Source: Armigeres subalbatus
Lineage: Eukaryota > Arthropoda > Insecta > Diptera > Culicidae
Length of the DNA: 64,000 nucleotides
NCBI RefSeq assembly: GCF_024139115.2
Contig: NC_085140.1
Span: 294,963,293 to 295,027,292, forward strand
Reading direction: 5' to 3'
The notes under the pieces were generated by a model. It was not told the origin of the DNA, did not search any database, and worked only from the letters and a program-made list of their open reading frames with translations. Shown one piece after another: positions 1-10,436 of this stretch; position 1 is the stretch's first letter, and each line of letters starts with the position of its first letter. Position numbers and translations under genes: made by a program.

Positions 1-149
1 CAACTGTGTATTACTCAATTCCAGAGTTTGAAATAGTCGAAATTAGTTGGTGAAGTCCACCTTTATTCACTTGTCACCCCTCTTTCTGGCACTTTAATAG
101 TCGGCTCTGGGCTATCAATATTCGGATGAATATTAATCATTGAATGTTT

Positions 150-430
150 ATGTCTTCTTCTTTTTCTATGGCTCTACATTCCAACTGGAACTTGGCTTGC
201 TTTGCAACGTAGTGTTCTATTAGCATTTCCACAGTTATTAATTGAAAGCTTTCTATGCCCGCCAATGCATGAATATTGAATATGTATCTTGTGTGGCAAG
301 TACAATATATATACTAAGCCCGGGCAGTAAAGAATGTTTCTCACCCGAAAACATCCTGGACCGGACCGAGAATCGAACTCGCTATCTCCTGATTGGCATT
401 TCTACGCCTTTGCACGCAAGGCTACCTGGA
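150..430 (-). mobile_element. tRNA-related SINE copy
   Basis: On the minus strand this reads from a tRNA-like B-box region (minus GTTCGATTCTCG, near 368-380) through a body containing TTGTACTTGCCACACAAGATAC to a tail with GTAGAGCCATAG and AAGAAGAAG-type repeats. A recognisably related copy lies on the plus strand at about 63650-63900, and a tail-only fragment at 33238-33310. Two separate copies of the same composite support a SINE. The family name is not assigned. Confidence 0.65.
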
Positions 431-444
431 GTCCCAATAGCTTG

Positions 445-545
445 AATATTTATGTACATTTTATAAATTGGGCATCAACATTCCAAAATGGCATAACTGC
501 TTTTGTAAACAAGAGCTTCTCACGTCGCTGGTGGGTTAATTTGAG
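445..545 (-). repeat. dispersed repeat, inverted relative to 5935-6030
   Basis: The reverse complement of this stretch shares a nearly identical core (CAGCGACGTGAGAAG, then TTGTTTACAAAAGCAG) with 5935-6030. The two copies face each other across the CR1-type element. They may be independent copies of one repeat or the arms of a larger structure. Confidence 0.7.
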
Positions 546-935
546 CTCACTCACGCAATTTCTTTTCTCTTTTTTTTTTTTTTTACCCGCCGATCTCCCC
601 CACATCAAGAAGCTCTGGGACGAGCCACCTGGAAATGGTCGCAACTAACTCAGCTCAACTGGCAACAAACAAGCAAGAACAAAATAAAACTACATGAATA
701 AGAGCTGAGTGTCAAAAACGCAAATGGAATAACAAGAAAAGAGAGTATATAGTTAACTAGAAAATACGAATCCCAGTGGAGTCTAAACTCCTTTTAAGGG
801 ATTCTTAAAATTCTAATTCATAAATGAAATTATTAATTATCACTAATAAAGGAAATTACTAAAAATGAATTACTAAAAATGACATGCAAAGATTTATCGA
901 AATTAAACTAAACAGCTTGTAGTGGAGTAAATGGC
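546..935. other. Non-coding stretch beyond the CR1-type ORF2
   Basis: This holds a T-tract near 571-584, AT-rich sequence and a short direct repeat (AATTACTAAAAATG) near 852-880. It probably contains the 3' UTR of the minus-strand retrotransposon. No gene is seen. A short segment at 912-935 (CTTGTAGTGGAGTAAA) is inverted relative to 5819-5842. Confidence 0.4.
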
Positions 936-3863
936 TTAAAGTATAAATTCATTGATGTTTTCTTTCAAATACAGTTTAACTTTCAATTTGAATTCACATT
1001 TATTGGTTATTAGTTTCAGCTCATTTGGTAAACTATTAAACTTTGAAGGACCTATATAGGATATTCGACGCTGGCCATGGTTTGAAAATGCTCTAGAAAG
1101 TGCTAAATTTCCAGTTTGTCTTGTATAGTGTGGTTCATTTACAGAATGCAAGCTAATGTTTGAATGTATTCTATTATTGATTATATTATGGACCATAACG
1201 AGACTTTGAAGTTCACACAATCCAATAAGCGGTAAAATTGTATGTGAACTGCGACCGTACAAATCAATGGTTGGGTGTAACGGTGGCAGCTTAAAAATAA
1301 TTTTAAGGCACCTATTTTGCAAAGTTTGGAGTCGCAGTAGTTTAGACCTACACGCACGACCCCATACTATAACTACATACTGCAATTGAGAGTGGATATG
1401 AGCATGATAAAATTTTAATAAAACGTGCTGAGGAACAAAACAAGAAACTCTACTAAGAACTCCGCATAATGTGGCTACCTTTCTCTCGACGTGTTTTATA
1501 TGTATTTCCCATGAAAACTTGGAATCTAGATGTAAGCCAAGATATTTAAACGAGTCGACTTTATCAATTACAATATCACCGAGTTTGGGGTCATCATGAA
1601 TCGGTAAACTCTTTCTAGGTGATTGAAAAATCATGTATTTGGTTTTATTAATGTTCAGTGACAACAGGTTACTGGCAAAAAAGATTTTCAATTTTTCTAA
1701 GTCCTGATTAATATGATCGATGACTGTGCTTGGACTGATGTCAGGATAGAATAACGCCGTATCATCAGCAAACAGCCTAGGAGCTCCATTTAGTCGTAAA
1801 TTCCCAAGATCATTAATATAGATGAGAAACAGTAAAGGACCAATGTTACTGCCTTGTGGAACTCCAGTTGAAATTTGTTCTATCGCACTCTTGTGATGAT
1901 TAATGTAGACATATTGTTTTCTTTCACTTAAATAGCTTCTTAACAGATTATTGGCCACACCTCTCACACCATAGGAGTTCAACTTGGCCAGCAAAATATC
2001 ATGGTCCAACGTATCGAAGGCTTTTTTCAAGTCAATAAATAGAGCACCAACAATCTTCTTGCAATCTACCTCTTTGGTTATAAAGTCCACAAGCTCTACC
2101 AATGCCGTTTCAGTGCTACAAGATTGTCGAAAACCATACTGAAATTTATATAGTAGATTATGTCGCCCAAAAAAGTTTAACAACCTGTTGACTAACAATA
2201 CCTCGAACACCTTACTGAACACAGACAGCGTTGAAATGGGACGATAGTTGTCCAGTAAACAAGGGTCCCCCGACTTAAAAATTGGCGAAACTTTTGCTAG
2301 TTTTAGGCATTCGGGATACTGCCCGGTTGAAATTATTTTGTTGAAACTTTCACTTAAAATATTAGAAAAAACGGAAGCATTAGTTTTAAGTATAAGTGAA
2401 GGAATATTATCTGGTCCAGGGGCTTTATTTGTCTTCAAATCATGAATGATATTAAAAACCTCATTCGGAGAGCAAGGTTGCAAAAACATAGACTCTCTAA
2501 TTGAATGTAGCTGTTCTATAGGATTCTGTATATCAGTTAATGGTATACTATTGGCCAAATTTCGCCCTATATTTGAAAAATGATTATTGAATAGATTACA
2601 TACTTCCAAATTGTCACTAATGATACTACCGTTCACATTTAAAGCAATTTTATTTGCAGTTATAGACCTTCCAAAAATTATATTAATATGCTTCCAAAGT
2701 TTACTATGGGCAGTGTTATTCAGAATGTTTGCATAATAAGTTTTTTTTGCAATATTCTTAAATTTCTCAACCTTTTTGGATACATGGTTTAACATGGATT
2801 TTGCATGATTATCTTGGGGATTACGTTTGACTTTTTTCAGGTGATAGTTTTCAATCTTAATGAGTTGCCATAGACCTAGGGTCATCCAGGAGCATTGAGT
2901 TCCTTTAATTTTGACAAGTTTTGTTACAATAGTAGTGCAATCTTGTAATAAATTGTTGTATTTTGTGACTATGTTAGTTAGGCAGGAGTCAACATCATTT
3001 ACGCAGACAATACTATCAAGATAGGCTTTGAAATCGGCATTAAGTTTATCGTGATTTATTATTTTTTTACTAAGTTCCATTCGGTCATTCCGCGCATTTA
3101 TTTTAAGACTAGTTATAATGGGAAGATGATCACTAATGTTGCTGAAAATTGTATCATTTTGTAGCGCCGAAGCATACCCAAGCGAACAAACTACATGATC
3201 TAGTATATTGCAACTTACCGTTCTAGTGGCAAAAGTATTAGTACAAAGATATCCGTATGACTCAATTAAATTCTTGTATTTAACAACAACATTATTGTTT
3301 ATTAAATTAATTGGTATGTTTATGTCTCCAACAATAAACGTTGGACAAGTTTGAGACGCTGTAGAAAGCCAATTTTCTAACATCACTTGAAAATTATTGA
3401 AATCAAACGACGGAGGGCGATGAACGCCATGAACATTATAATGAAGGCCGTTCAGTTTTAGGCCTACATGCATATGGTGAAATCCATCCAAGCAAGTGTT
3501 TACATGTATTTGATGTTCAATTGAGTTTCTAACATATAAAGTCAACCCCCCAGAAGAGGAATCCCTACAAGAAAAAATTGATTTGTAACCGCGAACATTG
3601 AAAAGTGAGCAGTTAACCTCCTTAAGCCAAGTTTCACATAACACAATAACATCCACCGAAACACACAAATTATCCAAAAATTCTAAAATATTATCAAATT
3701 TATTAACAGCATTAATATCTCTAACATTCCACTGTAGAATTCTCAACATATTCGAGCCATTTGCTGTGACATTTTCATTGAAGTCGTCTACACAGTCATG
3801 GAAGAAATTCTTTAAATTATTCATTATTGAGTAAAAGTACAAAACCAATAAGACAAATAACAA
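936..3863 (-). CDS. CR1/L2-type ORF2: APE endonuclease and reverse transcriptase
   Basis: The 975-residue product is predicted to nick target DNA and copy element RNA by target-primed reverse transcription. The endonuclease domain is near residues 40-260: LQWNVRD, VIVLCETWL, FIVGDINIPIN, ILDHVVCS and SDHLPIIT contain the usual Asn, Glu, Asp and His positions. The reverse transcriptase follows at about residues 480-760: APGPDNIP, NYRPIST, FIDLKKAFDTLDH, GVPQGSNIGPLLF, the catalytic LFADDTALF, LSLNINKTKYM and FKYLGLHL. A further 200 residues form the usual C-terminal extension. The length is typical of a full ORF2. The first Met gives a hydrophobic start (MLFVLLVLYF); Met14, at about 3824, is an alternative start that keeps all domains. 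It lies 23 bp downstream of ORF1 and has no own promoter visible, so reinitiation or coupled translation is likely. The family call is firm; activity is inferred. Confidence 0.9.
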   Translation of the reverse strand: MLFVLLVLYFYSIMNNLKNFFHDCVDDFNENVTANGSNMLRILQWNVRDINAVNKFDNILEFLDNLCVSVDVIVLCETWLKEVNCSLFNVRGYKSIFSCRDSSSGGLTLYVRNSIEHQIHVNTCLDGFHHMHVGLKLNGLHYNVHGVHRPPSFDFNNFQVMLENWLSTASQTCPTFIVGDINIPINLINNNVVVKYKNLIESYGYLCTNTFATRTVSCNILDHVVCSLGYASALQNDTIFSNISDHLPIITSLKINARNDRMELSKKIINHDKLNADFKAYLDSIVCVNDVDSCLTNIVTKYNNLLQDCTTIVTKLVKIKGTQCSWMTLGLWQLIKIENYHLKKVKRNPQDNHAKSMLNHVSKKVEKFKNIAKKTYYANILNNTAHSKLWKHINIIFGRSITANKIALNVNGSIISDNLEVCNLFNNHFSNIGRNLANSIPLTDIQNPIEQLHSIRESMFLQPCSPNEVFNIIHDLKTNKAPGPDNIPSLILKTNASVFSNILSESFNKIISTGQYPECLKLAKVSPIFKSGDPCLLDNYRPISTLSVFSKVFEVLLVNRLLNFFGRHNLLYKFQYGFRQSCSTETALVELVDFITKEVDCKKIVGALFIDLKKAFDTLDHDILLAKLNSYGVRGVANNLLRSYLSERKQYVYINHHKSAIEQISTGVPQGSNIGPLLFLIYINDLGNLRLNGAPRLFADDTALFYPDISPSTVIDHINQDLEKLKIFFASNLLSLNINKTKYMIFQSPRKSLPIHDDPKLGDIVIDKVDSFKYLGLHLDSKFSWEIHIKHVERKVATLCGVLSRVSCFVPQHVLLKFYHAHIHSQLQYVVIVWGRACRSKLLRLQTLQNRCLKIIFKLPPLHPTIDLYGRSSHTILPLIGLCELQSLVMVHNIINNRIHSNISLHSVNEPHYTRQTGNLALSRAFSNHGQRRISYIGPSKFNSLPNELKLITNKCEFKLKVKLYLKENINEFIL

Positions 3864-3886
3864 TCACAAGTATTGAAATAATGTTT

Positions 3887-4873
3887 TTAACAAAGTCGGC
3901 TTATTGCACATTCGAAATCGTAACGGTTTTTTATTTTTATAGGTATCGCGTTTTCATTTAGTTTCATAAGTATATGACCGCACCTGCCAGGCCAAATATA
4001 TTTTATTTTATATTTTTGTTGTACACTACGCATTTCATTCAAAAGCTCTATCGTCGATGAAGTCAATTCATCACGAATAACGATGCGAGAAGGCTGACCG
4101 TTTATACGAAGTGAGTTATCAACAGCGGTGGACATAAGCTTTCCAATCTCTTTTTTTCGTAAAAAAATAGATTCTTTTTCAACTTTGGAATTAAACACAA
4201 CTTTGATTGGTGCCACATTATTAGGATTTTTAGGAGAGTACAGTCGTGTTGCTGAGATAATCGAGTGATCATTCAGAGTCACCCCTATTGTTTGTACTGT
4301 TTTACGAATTAGACCAGTAACGTTTTCATTTGGTTTAAATGGTAGTCCAAGAAACATAGTATTGTTGGAGATAGCATCATTCGCTGTTTTGTTAAAGGCA
4401 TTTTCAAGTTTCCCAACCGTGGATTTCAAAATTAGTTCTGATTCTTTGAGAGTATCAATTTGTTTTCGCAGAGTAATATTTTCAGATTTTAACTTATTCA
4501 GCTCCTGGACCATCATATCAAATTTTGAAGCCAAATAATCTTGCGATTTCTCAATTGCAGTAGTTACGGACTGGATTTCCCCTCTGACTGTTTTCATTTC
4601 ATTATCAATTTGAGACACTATGGACTTTATTTCAGCACTTACCAGGGTTGTCAATGTTGTTTTTATGGCCTGCTTTTGAATTGCACATTTAGATAGCTCA
4701 GCACATTTTGTATCACAATAATAGGTATTCTGTTTCATTTTATGTTTTGCTTTTGCCGAAATATTCTTGCATTTGAAGTGAGTACTTATGGAACAATAAG
4801 TACAAGTAATAGAGCTATTAATATCGAGAATTGGTTGTATGCAAACCGAACACAAACTGGTGGGATTTTCCAT
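3887..4873 (-). CDS. CR1/L2-type ORF1: PHD-like zinc finger and coiled-coil protein
   Basis: This 328-residue protein is expected to bind element RNA and form the ribonucleoprotein particle. Residues 8-57 carry a PHD-like Cys/His pattern (CSVC, CTYC, HFKC, YYCDTKC). Residues about 75-160 are heptad-rich (LASKFDMMVQELNKLKSEN) and should form a coiled coil. The C-terminal half (IRKTVQTIGVTLNDHS, ATRLY, IKVVFNSKVEKESIF, LRINGQPSRIVIRDEL) resembles the RRM-like region common in zinc-finger/coiled-coil ORF1 proteins of insect CR1-like elements. The start at 4873 (MENPTSLCSVC) places the finger at the N terminus as usual. It is immediately upstream of ORF2 on the same strand. There are no internal stops. 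Assignment rests on domain order and genomic position, not on a search. Confidence 0.8.
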   Translation of the reverse strand: MENPTSLCSVCIQPILDINSSITCTYCSISTHFKCKNISAKAKHKMKQNTYYCDTKCAELSKCAIQKQAIKTTLTTLVSAEIKSIVSQIDNEMKTVRGEIQSVTTAIEKSQDYLASKFDMMVQELNKLKSENITLRKQIDTLKESELILKSTVGKLENAFNKTANDAISNNTMFLGLPFKPNENVTGLIRKTVQTIGVTLNDHSIISATRLYSPKNPNNVAPIKVVFNSKVEKESIFLRKKEIGKLMSTAVDNSLRINGQPSRIVIRDELTSSTIELLNEMRSVQQKYKIKYIWPGRCGHILMKLNENAIPIKIKNRYDFECAISRLC

Positions 4874-5934
4874 CCTAACACAGAAAGTTAAACTATATCT
4901 AGAGAAACACTACAATTCACAAATTAACAAATTAAAAAATGAAAATAAAATTAAAAAGAAAATAAATGATTATGATTATAAAGTAGTTTACAGAAAACTT
5001 TAAAATTTATACAGCAACTATAAGTAATTAATAAATAATAAATAATATACACATAGGGTAAAGGAACGGAACAAACAGATTAAAATTACTCTAAAAACAA
5101 TGAATAAACCTCTGAATAGAATGAATGATATTAAGATTGTTTTGTTGTTCTATTTAAACCACTCAAATAGTAACACAATATACAAACGCAAATTACAACA
5201 AACTAACCAATGAATCACTGCAACATGGATTAGACACCAGACTGTCTTCTGTCTTCCAGATTTAAAGGTCCCACGATACTATTTATCATAACAAGCAGCT
5301 GTTGTCGTTCATAGATCTTTCCGTTCGATTATTAAATTTGCCTCTTTCCGACCACAGCCGCCTCATATACACACAAGCTGTCTGAGCACAGTGTCATGTA
5401 TTGAGGATGGGCCCTTGCCTGCAAAGCAAAACCACCTTAGAAGTGTACGATCAGATCGTACTAGATCAGCGAACAATTCGAGCAGACTTTCATCACAACG
5501 TTCGAGCCACGGAACAGAGTACGAATACTCGCGATAAAAAAGGAATTGAAAACAGATCCAGGTATATAATCGAATGTAGTCAACAGTCGCACACAACAGC
5601 AGCAGCAGTCACACAATCACTCCACATGCAATGTAGTTTAAGTAGTAGCAAATAGGCCAAAAAAATTACACGAAAAATGTTTATACTATCAACTTTATGT
5701 TCAATTGTAATAACACCAGCGTTATCTTCACAAAGAAAGCAATGTTTCACAAGTTTTTTTGAGTAATAATCTCCGTTTGTTCACAGTAAAAATGCAAATA
5801 ATAACGGAGCGCGAAATCACCGTTTAATCCACTACAAGCCGTGTTGCCAGAACCAAAATTTAACACCACTGATGGAAGCAGCGAATCCTCTCTTTTCGTT
5901 ACATGGCGCTGGATTGCGTGGTCACAAATCAGCC
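4874..5934 (-). other. Leader of the CR1-type element and AT-rich flank
   Basis: The nearest 390 bp upstream of ORF1 are presumably the 5' UTR. Short ORFs at 5363-5655 overlap on opposite strands and have no recognisable domain, so I do not call them. At 5819-5842 a short segment (minus CTTGTAGTGGATTAAAC) mirrors the plus strand at 912-935. Nothing else is recognised. Confidence 0.3.
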
Positions 5935-6030
5935 CATCAGCGACGTGAGAAGTTCTTGTTTACAAAAGCAGTTTCCCTCTTTTGAAATGTTGGTGCCGAA
6001 TTGATAAACTATTTCAAAACTAAACACGTT
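5935..6030 (+). repeat. dispersed repeat, inverted partner of 445-545
   Basis: It shares CAGCGACGTGAGAAG and TTGTTTACAAAAGCAG with the reverse complement of 445-545, so the pair brackets the CR1-type element in inverted orientation. Confidence 0.7.
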
Positions 6031-6788
6031 TTAAATGAATGAAGTATTAATGTATCACACAGGACTAAGACCGATTTGTAATCGTGAGGCACTTTCGAAC
6101 AAATGTTGGCAGCACTCTCTTAGATTTCAATGAAACTTTCTGGAAATGTAGACTTTGTCATCAAAAGCCACTTTAGTTTTTCTAAAATTTATCTAGACTA
6201 TTTTTTGAAAGGGGCAAAAATCTTATTGATGTACTTAACTCAACCCTTAGTTTTTGGATTGCTATGAGAATGTATCGTGTTAAAAAGTGCCCAAAGATCA
6301 ATACATTAAGTGAAAAACTAGTAATTTAAGAGAAAACTTGGGGTACATGTACCCCCAGGGGGTACCTGAGACAAAAATTCAAAATGATGAAAAAATCCTT
6401 GATTTTCAATCTTAACCATCCGATGAGGCTTGCTTTGGTACTTTTAGAGTTCCTTTTAAAGTAAGAATTAAGTGGAGCATAACGCGGATTTTCTTCGAAA
6501 TTTTAGTTTTGCCATCCACAACACATTTTGACTCATACAGGGGTTAAACAAAAAAGTTGAGTTAGATGAAATTTTGTCGAAATCCCAATCAGTATAACTT
6601 TGCGTAGAATAATCCGATTTGATAAAATTGGAACCATGAGAAGCGAAAATTCATGAATCATGGTCTCAGTTCTAGATTTTAAAAATATGAAACTATGACA
6701 CCCTTTGGACCATAACTGGATTAAGAAACAATGTGAAGTGGAAAGTACCACATATATCCATCTCTCTTATGCGATATTAGTACATGTG
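6031..6788. other. No gene recognised
   Basis: AT-rich sequence. A GGGTACATGTACCCCC palindrome at about 6341-6358 is followed by AGGGGGTACC. Related GGGGTACC sequence, with the nearby phrase GTTGAGAACCGCTG, occurs at 9975-10042 and inverted at 21765-21800, so this belongs to a dispersed repeat. Confidence 0.4.
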
Positions 6789-6800
6789 TAATAAAGTGTG

Positions 6801-7250
6801 TTTTTTTTATTCCTTTATTTATTTGATAGGCACTCTGTGTTACTTAACCGATACTGTGCCGAGATCTACTGTGGTATTCTGCAGCCAGAATCCACACAGA
6901 ATCTATTTTTAGATTTTTTCATTGTTCATTTTCATTATTCATTGTTGTTGTCGTTGCCGGTCCATCTCGTCGTGAGTCCATTGTGTTCGTTTTGTCCATG
7001 TCGTGTATCCAATGATCGTTGCATTGTCCGGTTGCCATTTATCCGGGTAACGTTGGAGGAATGCCTCCGAGAAGAACAAGTTGTCAGTCGTCATCAGGCA
7101 GCCGTGACGGTTAGGCGTGCACCCCAATACGCCACCGGATAGGCTGCGCATCCGGCGACTGACGAGGGTTTTGGTGGAGAGGCTGGGAATCGAACCCATG
7201 ACCATTCGCTTGAAAGGCGAACGTGTAGCCAACTACGCTACGGGACCCCA
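6801..7250 (-). mobile_element. tRNA-derived SINE, copy 1, with TSD
   Basis: On the minus strand the element starts with a tRNA-like head (GTCCCGTAGCGTAGTTGG as A-box region; GGGTTCGATTCCC as B box, plus 7185-7197) and runs through a 350-bp body to an A-rich tail (plus T run at 6801). A 15-bp direct repeat (TAATAAAGTGTGTTT) at 6789-6803 and 7251-7265 marks the target-site duplication. A second copy lies at 20820-21254 in the same orientation. The tRNA-like part does not fold with a paired acceptor stem, so it is not a functional tRNA gene. Confidence 0.85.
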
Positions 7251-7271
7251 TAATAAAGTGTGTTTGAAGTA

Positions 7272-8579
7272 GGGTAACGGCTGTATTTTGGACCGGGCTC
7301 TTATTTTGGACCACCTAGCTGAATTTTGTATTTATATCACACAAAACTAAATAAAACGTGCAATATTTAAATTTTATTGCACAAAGAAACTATCCATAAG
7401 GTATTTCCTACATTTGTTTCTTATAAAATATTGCAATTATTAAGAATATTTTCACGTATTTACCCATGCCGGCTGGATTAGACCAAAAATAAGACGACAT
7501 TGTAAAATTGAAGTCAACTTTCAAAAGCTGTAAGTTTATTTGTACATAGATTTAAACCACGTGAATGATGTTGTTGACTCATTAAAACCTAATTGAAGCA
7601 GTTTCATATCTCGAACGAAACATTGTAAGTTTAAAACCAGTATTCTGAGGCATGTCCAAAATAAGTTCATTTTTTATTGAACCGAACATATTTTTGACAT
7701 ATCTTCTTTTTAAGTTCTAGATCTCTTAAACTTTTGTTTTTAGCAACCATTTGTTTCTCTAGTATCAAACCATTCATAAATTACTGTTCATACCGCATTT
7801 ATAAATTACCGTTTATTGATGTAAGCCCTAGAAAAATGTCTATTAACCCAACATGTAACTGCTTTTATTATTTCCGTACGAAAATACTGCCTATGATCGC
7901 ATATCAGTCCCACCTTTGCTGTAATTCCTATCCATATTTGTCCCATAATATGCGATTGTGAGCAGAATAGTTGAGAAATCTCTACGACAAGAACCAATCT
8001 TTGCTATAGCTCTCCGTCCGTGCTGTTTGCCAATGCAACAGAGTTCCGCGTTCTACGATTATGTTTCGTTTTGAAAAAGAATATGCAATAAGCAAGGAAG
8101 AACCAGGCAGCCCACTACTATCAATGGCGCAATTGGAACAGATCTAACAAACTACATAAAAAATATGCAGGGTATGAAATTAGTTTCAATACCCTAAGCT
8201 TGTAGATATTGTTCTAAGCTTTGAATGCCTATAAAAATGTATTGCTTCACAAGGACTTTCAGGATGAAAACGCCGAAAATGCTGGAGATCGCTAATTTAA
8301 TCCAATAGTAACATAACTTTGCAAGCAATACAAAATTGTTCGAGTGGTCCAAAATATGTTCAACAGGTGGTCCAAAATTAAATCTTACATATCTTCAGAA
8401 TTTATGGTAGTTTGGTTCTTTCAGTGGGATTTACAACATTTTTACCTACAAATCCTACTTAGCATTCACCACTTTTTAGTTGCATAGGGAATTGATCAAG
8501 TATTATTACAAAATCTAACTTTTATTCGACAAAATTGTTCGGCCATCTCCTAAAGTGGTCCAAAATACCTCCCTTACCC
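7272..8579. mobile_element. 1.3-kb TA-flanked inverted-repeat element (non-autonomous)
   Basis: The left end GGGTAACGG...TATTTTGGACC (7272-7294) and right end GGTCCAAAATA...TTACCC (8557-8579) are imperfect inverted repeats of about 23 bp, and each is flanked by TA. Further GGTCCAAAAT-type motifs lie just inside both ends (7310, 8350, 8366). There is no transposase ORF; the interior is AT-rich. TA duplication fits Tc1/mariner-like mobilisation. Confidence 0.7.
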
Positions 8580-8581
8580 TA

Positions 8582-9158
8582 ATTAATTAATTAATAATTT
8601 ATATTATCCTGTTAAAATACTTGACCGTGAACTTTTTGGTCATTGAAGAAAAAAGTAGGCTTTGAAATTAAAACACTAATCAAACACAAATCGACACTGA
8701 AACTGGCAAAGTTTCTGTTGTCATATATTTGCGTGTTGACCATAATTGTATCGTATCATAGTGACTGTGCTTAAACTACAAATCGCAATGAATAAAGTAA
8801 GATCAGAGCAATATAAATCAAATGGATCCCTTCCCAAGGTGTATTCAACTATTTTCAGTGGTGGTCCAGTGGCTGTGTGCTTTCAATCATTCAGTCTAAT
8901 AATAGCTGTACGAATTTGGATATTTTGATTCAAAATCAATCCACGAGGAACGGATTTTGCAATATATTACTCAGAATTAACTTCACAGTATAACAATTTC
9001 AGATTTCCAATTAAAAAACCCAAGAATTTTCTAATAAAAAAAAGTATCAAAAACATAAAACTTCTACCGTGGGACACCCAAAGCCGTACACCTGAGCACT
9101 GTAACATATTAATGTAGTAGTGTCTACAAAGCACAAAAATCAGAAGCAAATAAATCAT
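8582..9158. other. No gene recognised
   Basis: AT-rich sequence with only short random ORFs on both strands. No repeat copy recognised within this window. Confidence 0.4.
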
Positions 9159-9254
9159 CCCAAGTAATATTTGAAGTTTTAAAACGGTCTTGAAGAGCGT
9201 TATTTACTCTACAAGAGTGTTATAAAACCGATATGAAACCAAAATGTTACTAGG
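9159..9254 (-). mobile_element. 96-bp MITE-like repeat, copy 1
   Basis: Ends CCCAAGTAAT and ATTACTAGGG-like form short imperfect inverted repeats. The same unit occurs in the opposite orientation at 39101-39191, sharing AGAGTAAAT-, ACACTC- and TATAAAAC-type blocks. Two short copies with matching ends support a mobile repeat. Confidence 0.6.
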
Positions 9255-9970
9255 GATTCGTCGTTAGTGCAGTTGCATGGAGGCCTGATTCTTTGGGTGC
9301 TCCACTCTCACTTATTAGAATCACGAAAAGTTTGTCAGAATATTGATATAAGTAAGGGATCCAAATCCATACCGCTTTTTTGACTGAATGAATAAATTAA
9401 AGCAGACTGATAGACTAAACTGACACTGCAAACAGTTCCACAACATATTGAGAAACGAACACTTTTATTTGTGCGGCTCACTTGGTTAAACTTTATTTAG
9501 TGTAGTTTGGAAACTAAATACAGTACATTTAATACAACAGGCGTACAAAATACGTTCGTTGGTTGTCAATTTATTTTTGTTGTATGTTGTTTCAATTTTC
9601 AAGCCTATGAGAACGATAACGATTTCTGAGGATTGTTAAAGATCAATCTTACCACTTTTTCTTATTTAACTAATAGTTTTTGTTTTTTCATTTTTTCGTG
9701 TCAACATCGCCAAAAAATGATCGACAATTAATTTTCTAATTTCAACAGCTCTGTAGAAATACAAAAACTCTTGAAGTTTTATTGGAAGCCTGAGAATAAA
9801 TTTTAAAAGAGGAATATCTTTAAATAACGATCACTTCAAATTTTATTTTTTGATTAAAGTTAAGTAAAAACCCAATATCCACTTTTTTAAATCGTAAGTA
9901 TCCTGGTGCATTTGCACGTAACTTAAGAATTCCGCCACAATTCCGGTTATAGTTTCAATTTCTAGAAAAC
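9255..9970. other. No gene recognised
   Basis: AT-rich stretch without coding signal on either strand or recognised repeats. Confidence 0.35.
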
Positions 9971-10254
9971 AATCTTAAGGGGTACCAAGGAATGACAAGT
10001 CTCAGGGGGTACCACTCATCAAAAAGGTTGAGAACCGCTGTCCTAGAGGATAAAAAAAATTCCCCCCATATTTCTAATTTTTCGTGGTTTGAATCCGTTT
10101 TTGAAGCGGTATGTACAAAATTTATGTTGAAATACGACGAAAAAAAATCCATTTTGAATCGGTTAAGAGACCTCCAGGAAAATTCTGGTAATTTAGAAGT
10201 GTTTGCTTTAGAAGTTTCTAAGAATCTGCTGGTAAATTTATATTATTTAGAAAA

Positions 10255-10342
10255 ACCCAGATTAATCCACCTAGCAGTGATGGAGACTACACACACATAC
10301 ACACACATACATACACACATACACACACACACAGACATCACC
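10255..10342 (+). repeat. Left part of a dispersed repeat split by the R1-clade insertion
   Basis: The phrase AATCCACCTAGC.GTGATGG followed by an AC/AT microsatellite and ACAGACATCACC matches the intact copy at 14568-14960. The remainder of this copy resumes after the R1-type element at 13998 (CTCAATTCGTCGAGCTGA). Confidence 0.75.
10283..10336 (+). repeat. ACAC/ACAT microsatellite
   Basis: Alternating ACAC and ACAT units form an ACAY-type simple repeat immediately next to the R1-clade insertion point. Confidence 0.9.
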
Positions 10343-10436
10343 TTCTTGTTCCAGCAAAGCTGCGAACAGCAAGCACCCCATGGGGGGTTCGAAGTGCCCG
10401 GCGTTTAAGCGTGCTGCAAAATCACAGTGCAGGTAA
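10343..10436 (+). pseudogene. R1-clade ORF1 C-terminal remnant
   Basis: In the frame ending at the TAA of 10434-10436, the last residues read HPMGGSKCPAFKRAAKSQCR. This resembles the end of the CCHC region and the tail of R1-type gag proteins, where a GHK..SPKCP motif is usual. Everything upstream was lost by 5' truncation at 10343. ORF2 continues in the same frame right after this stop. Confidence 0.6.

Larger units (their letters stand above)
936..5260 (-). mobile_element. CR1/L2-group non-LTR retrotransposon, both ORFs open
   Basis: Two minus-strand ORFs in the order ORF1 (PHD-like zinc finger plus coiled coil) then ORF2 (APE endonuclease plus reverse transcriptase) are separated by 23 bp. 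This organisation is known from the CR1/L2/Kiri superclade. Neither ORF has an internal stop or frameshift. The right boundary is approximate: the leader is AT-rich and no TSD was identified. The left end lies somewhere in 546-935. ORF integrity suggests recent insertion and possible autonomy; exact clade assignment needs a phylogeny. Confidence 0.8.

Noticed and set aside
5363..5655. Overlapping ORFs of 77 and 84 codons on opposite strands
   Set aside because: No motif, mutual overlap and position in the leader of the CR1-type element.
7165..7250. Possible tRNA gene (minus)
   Set aside because: A- and B-box sequences are present but the acceptor ends do not pair, and the same head recurs at 21187-21250 attached to the same body. 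It is a SINE head.
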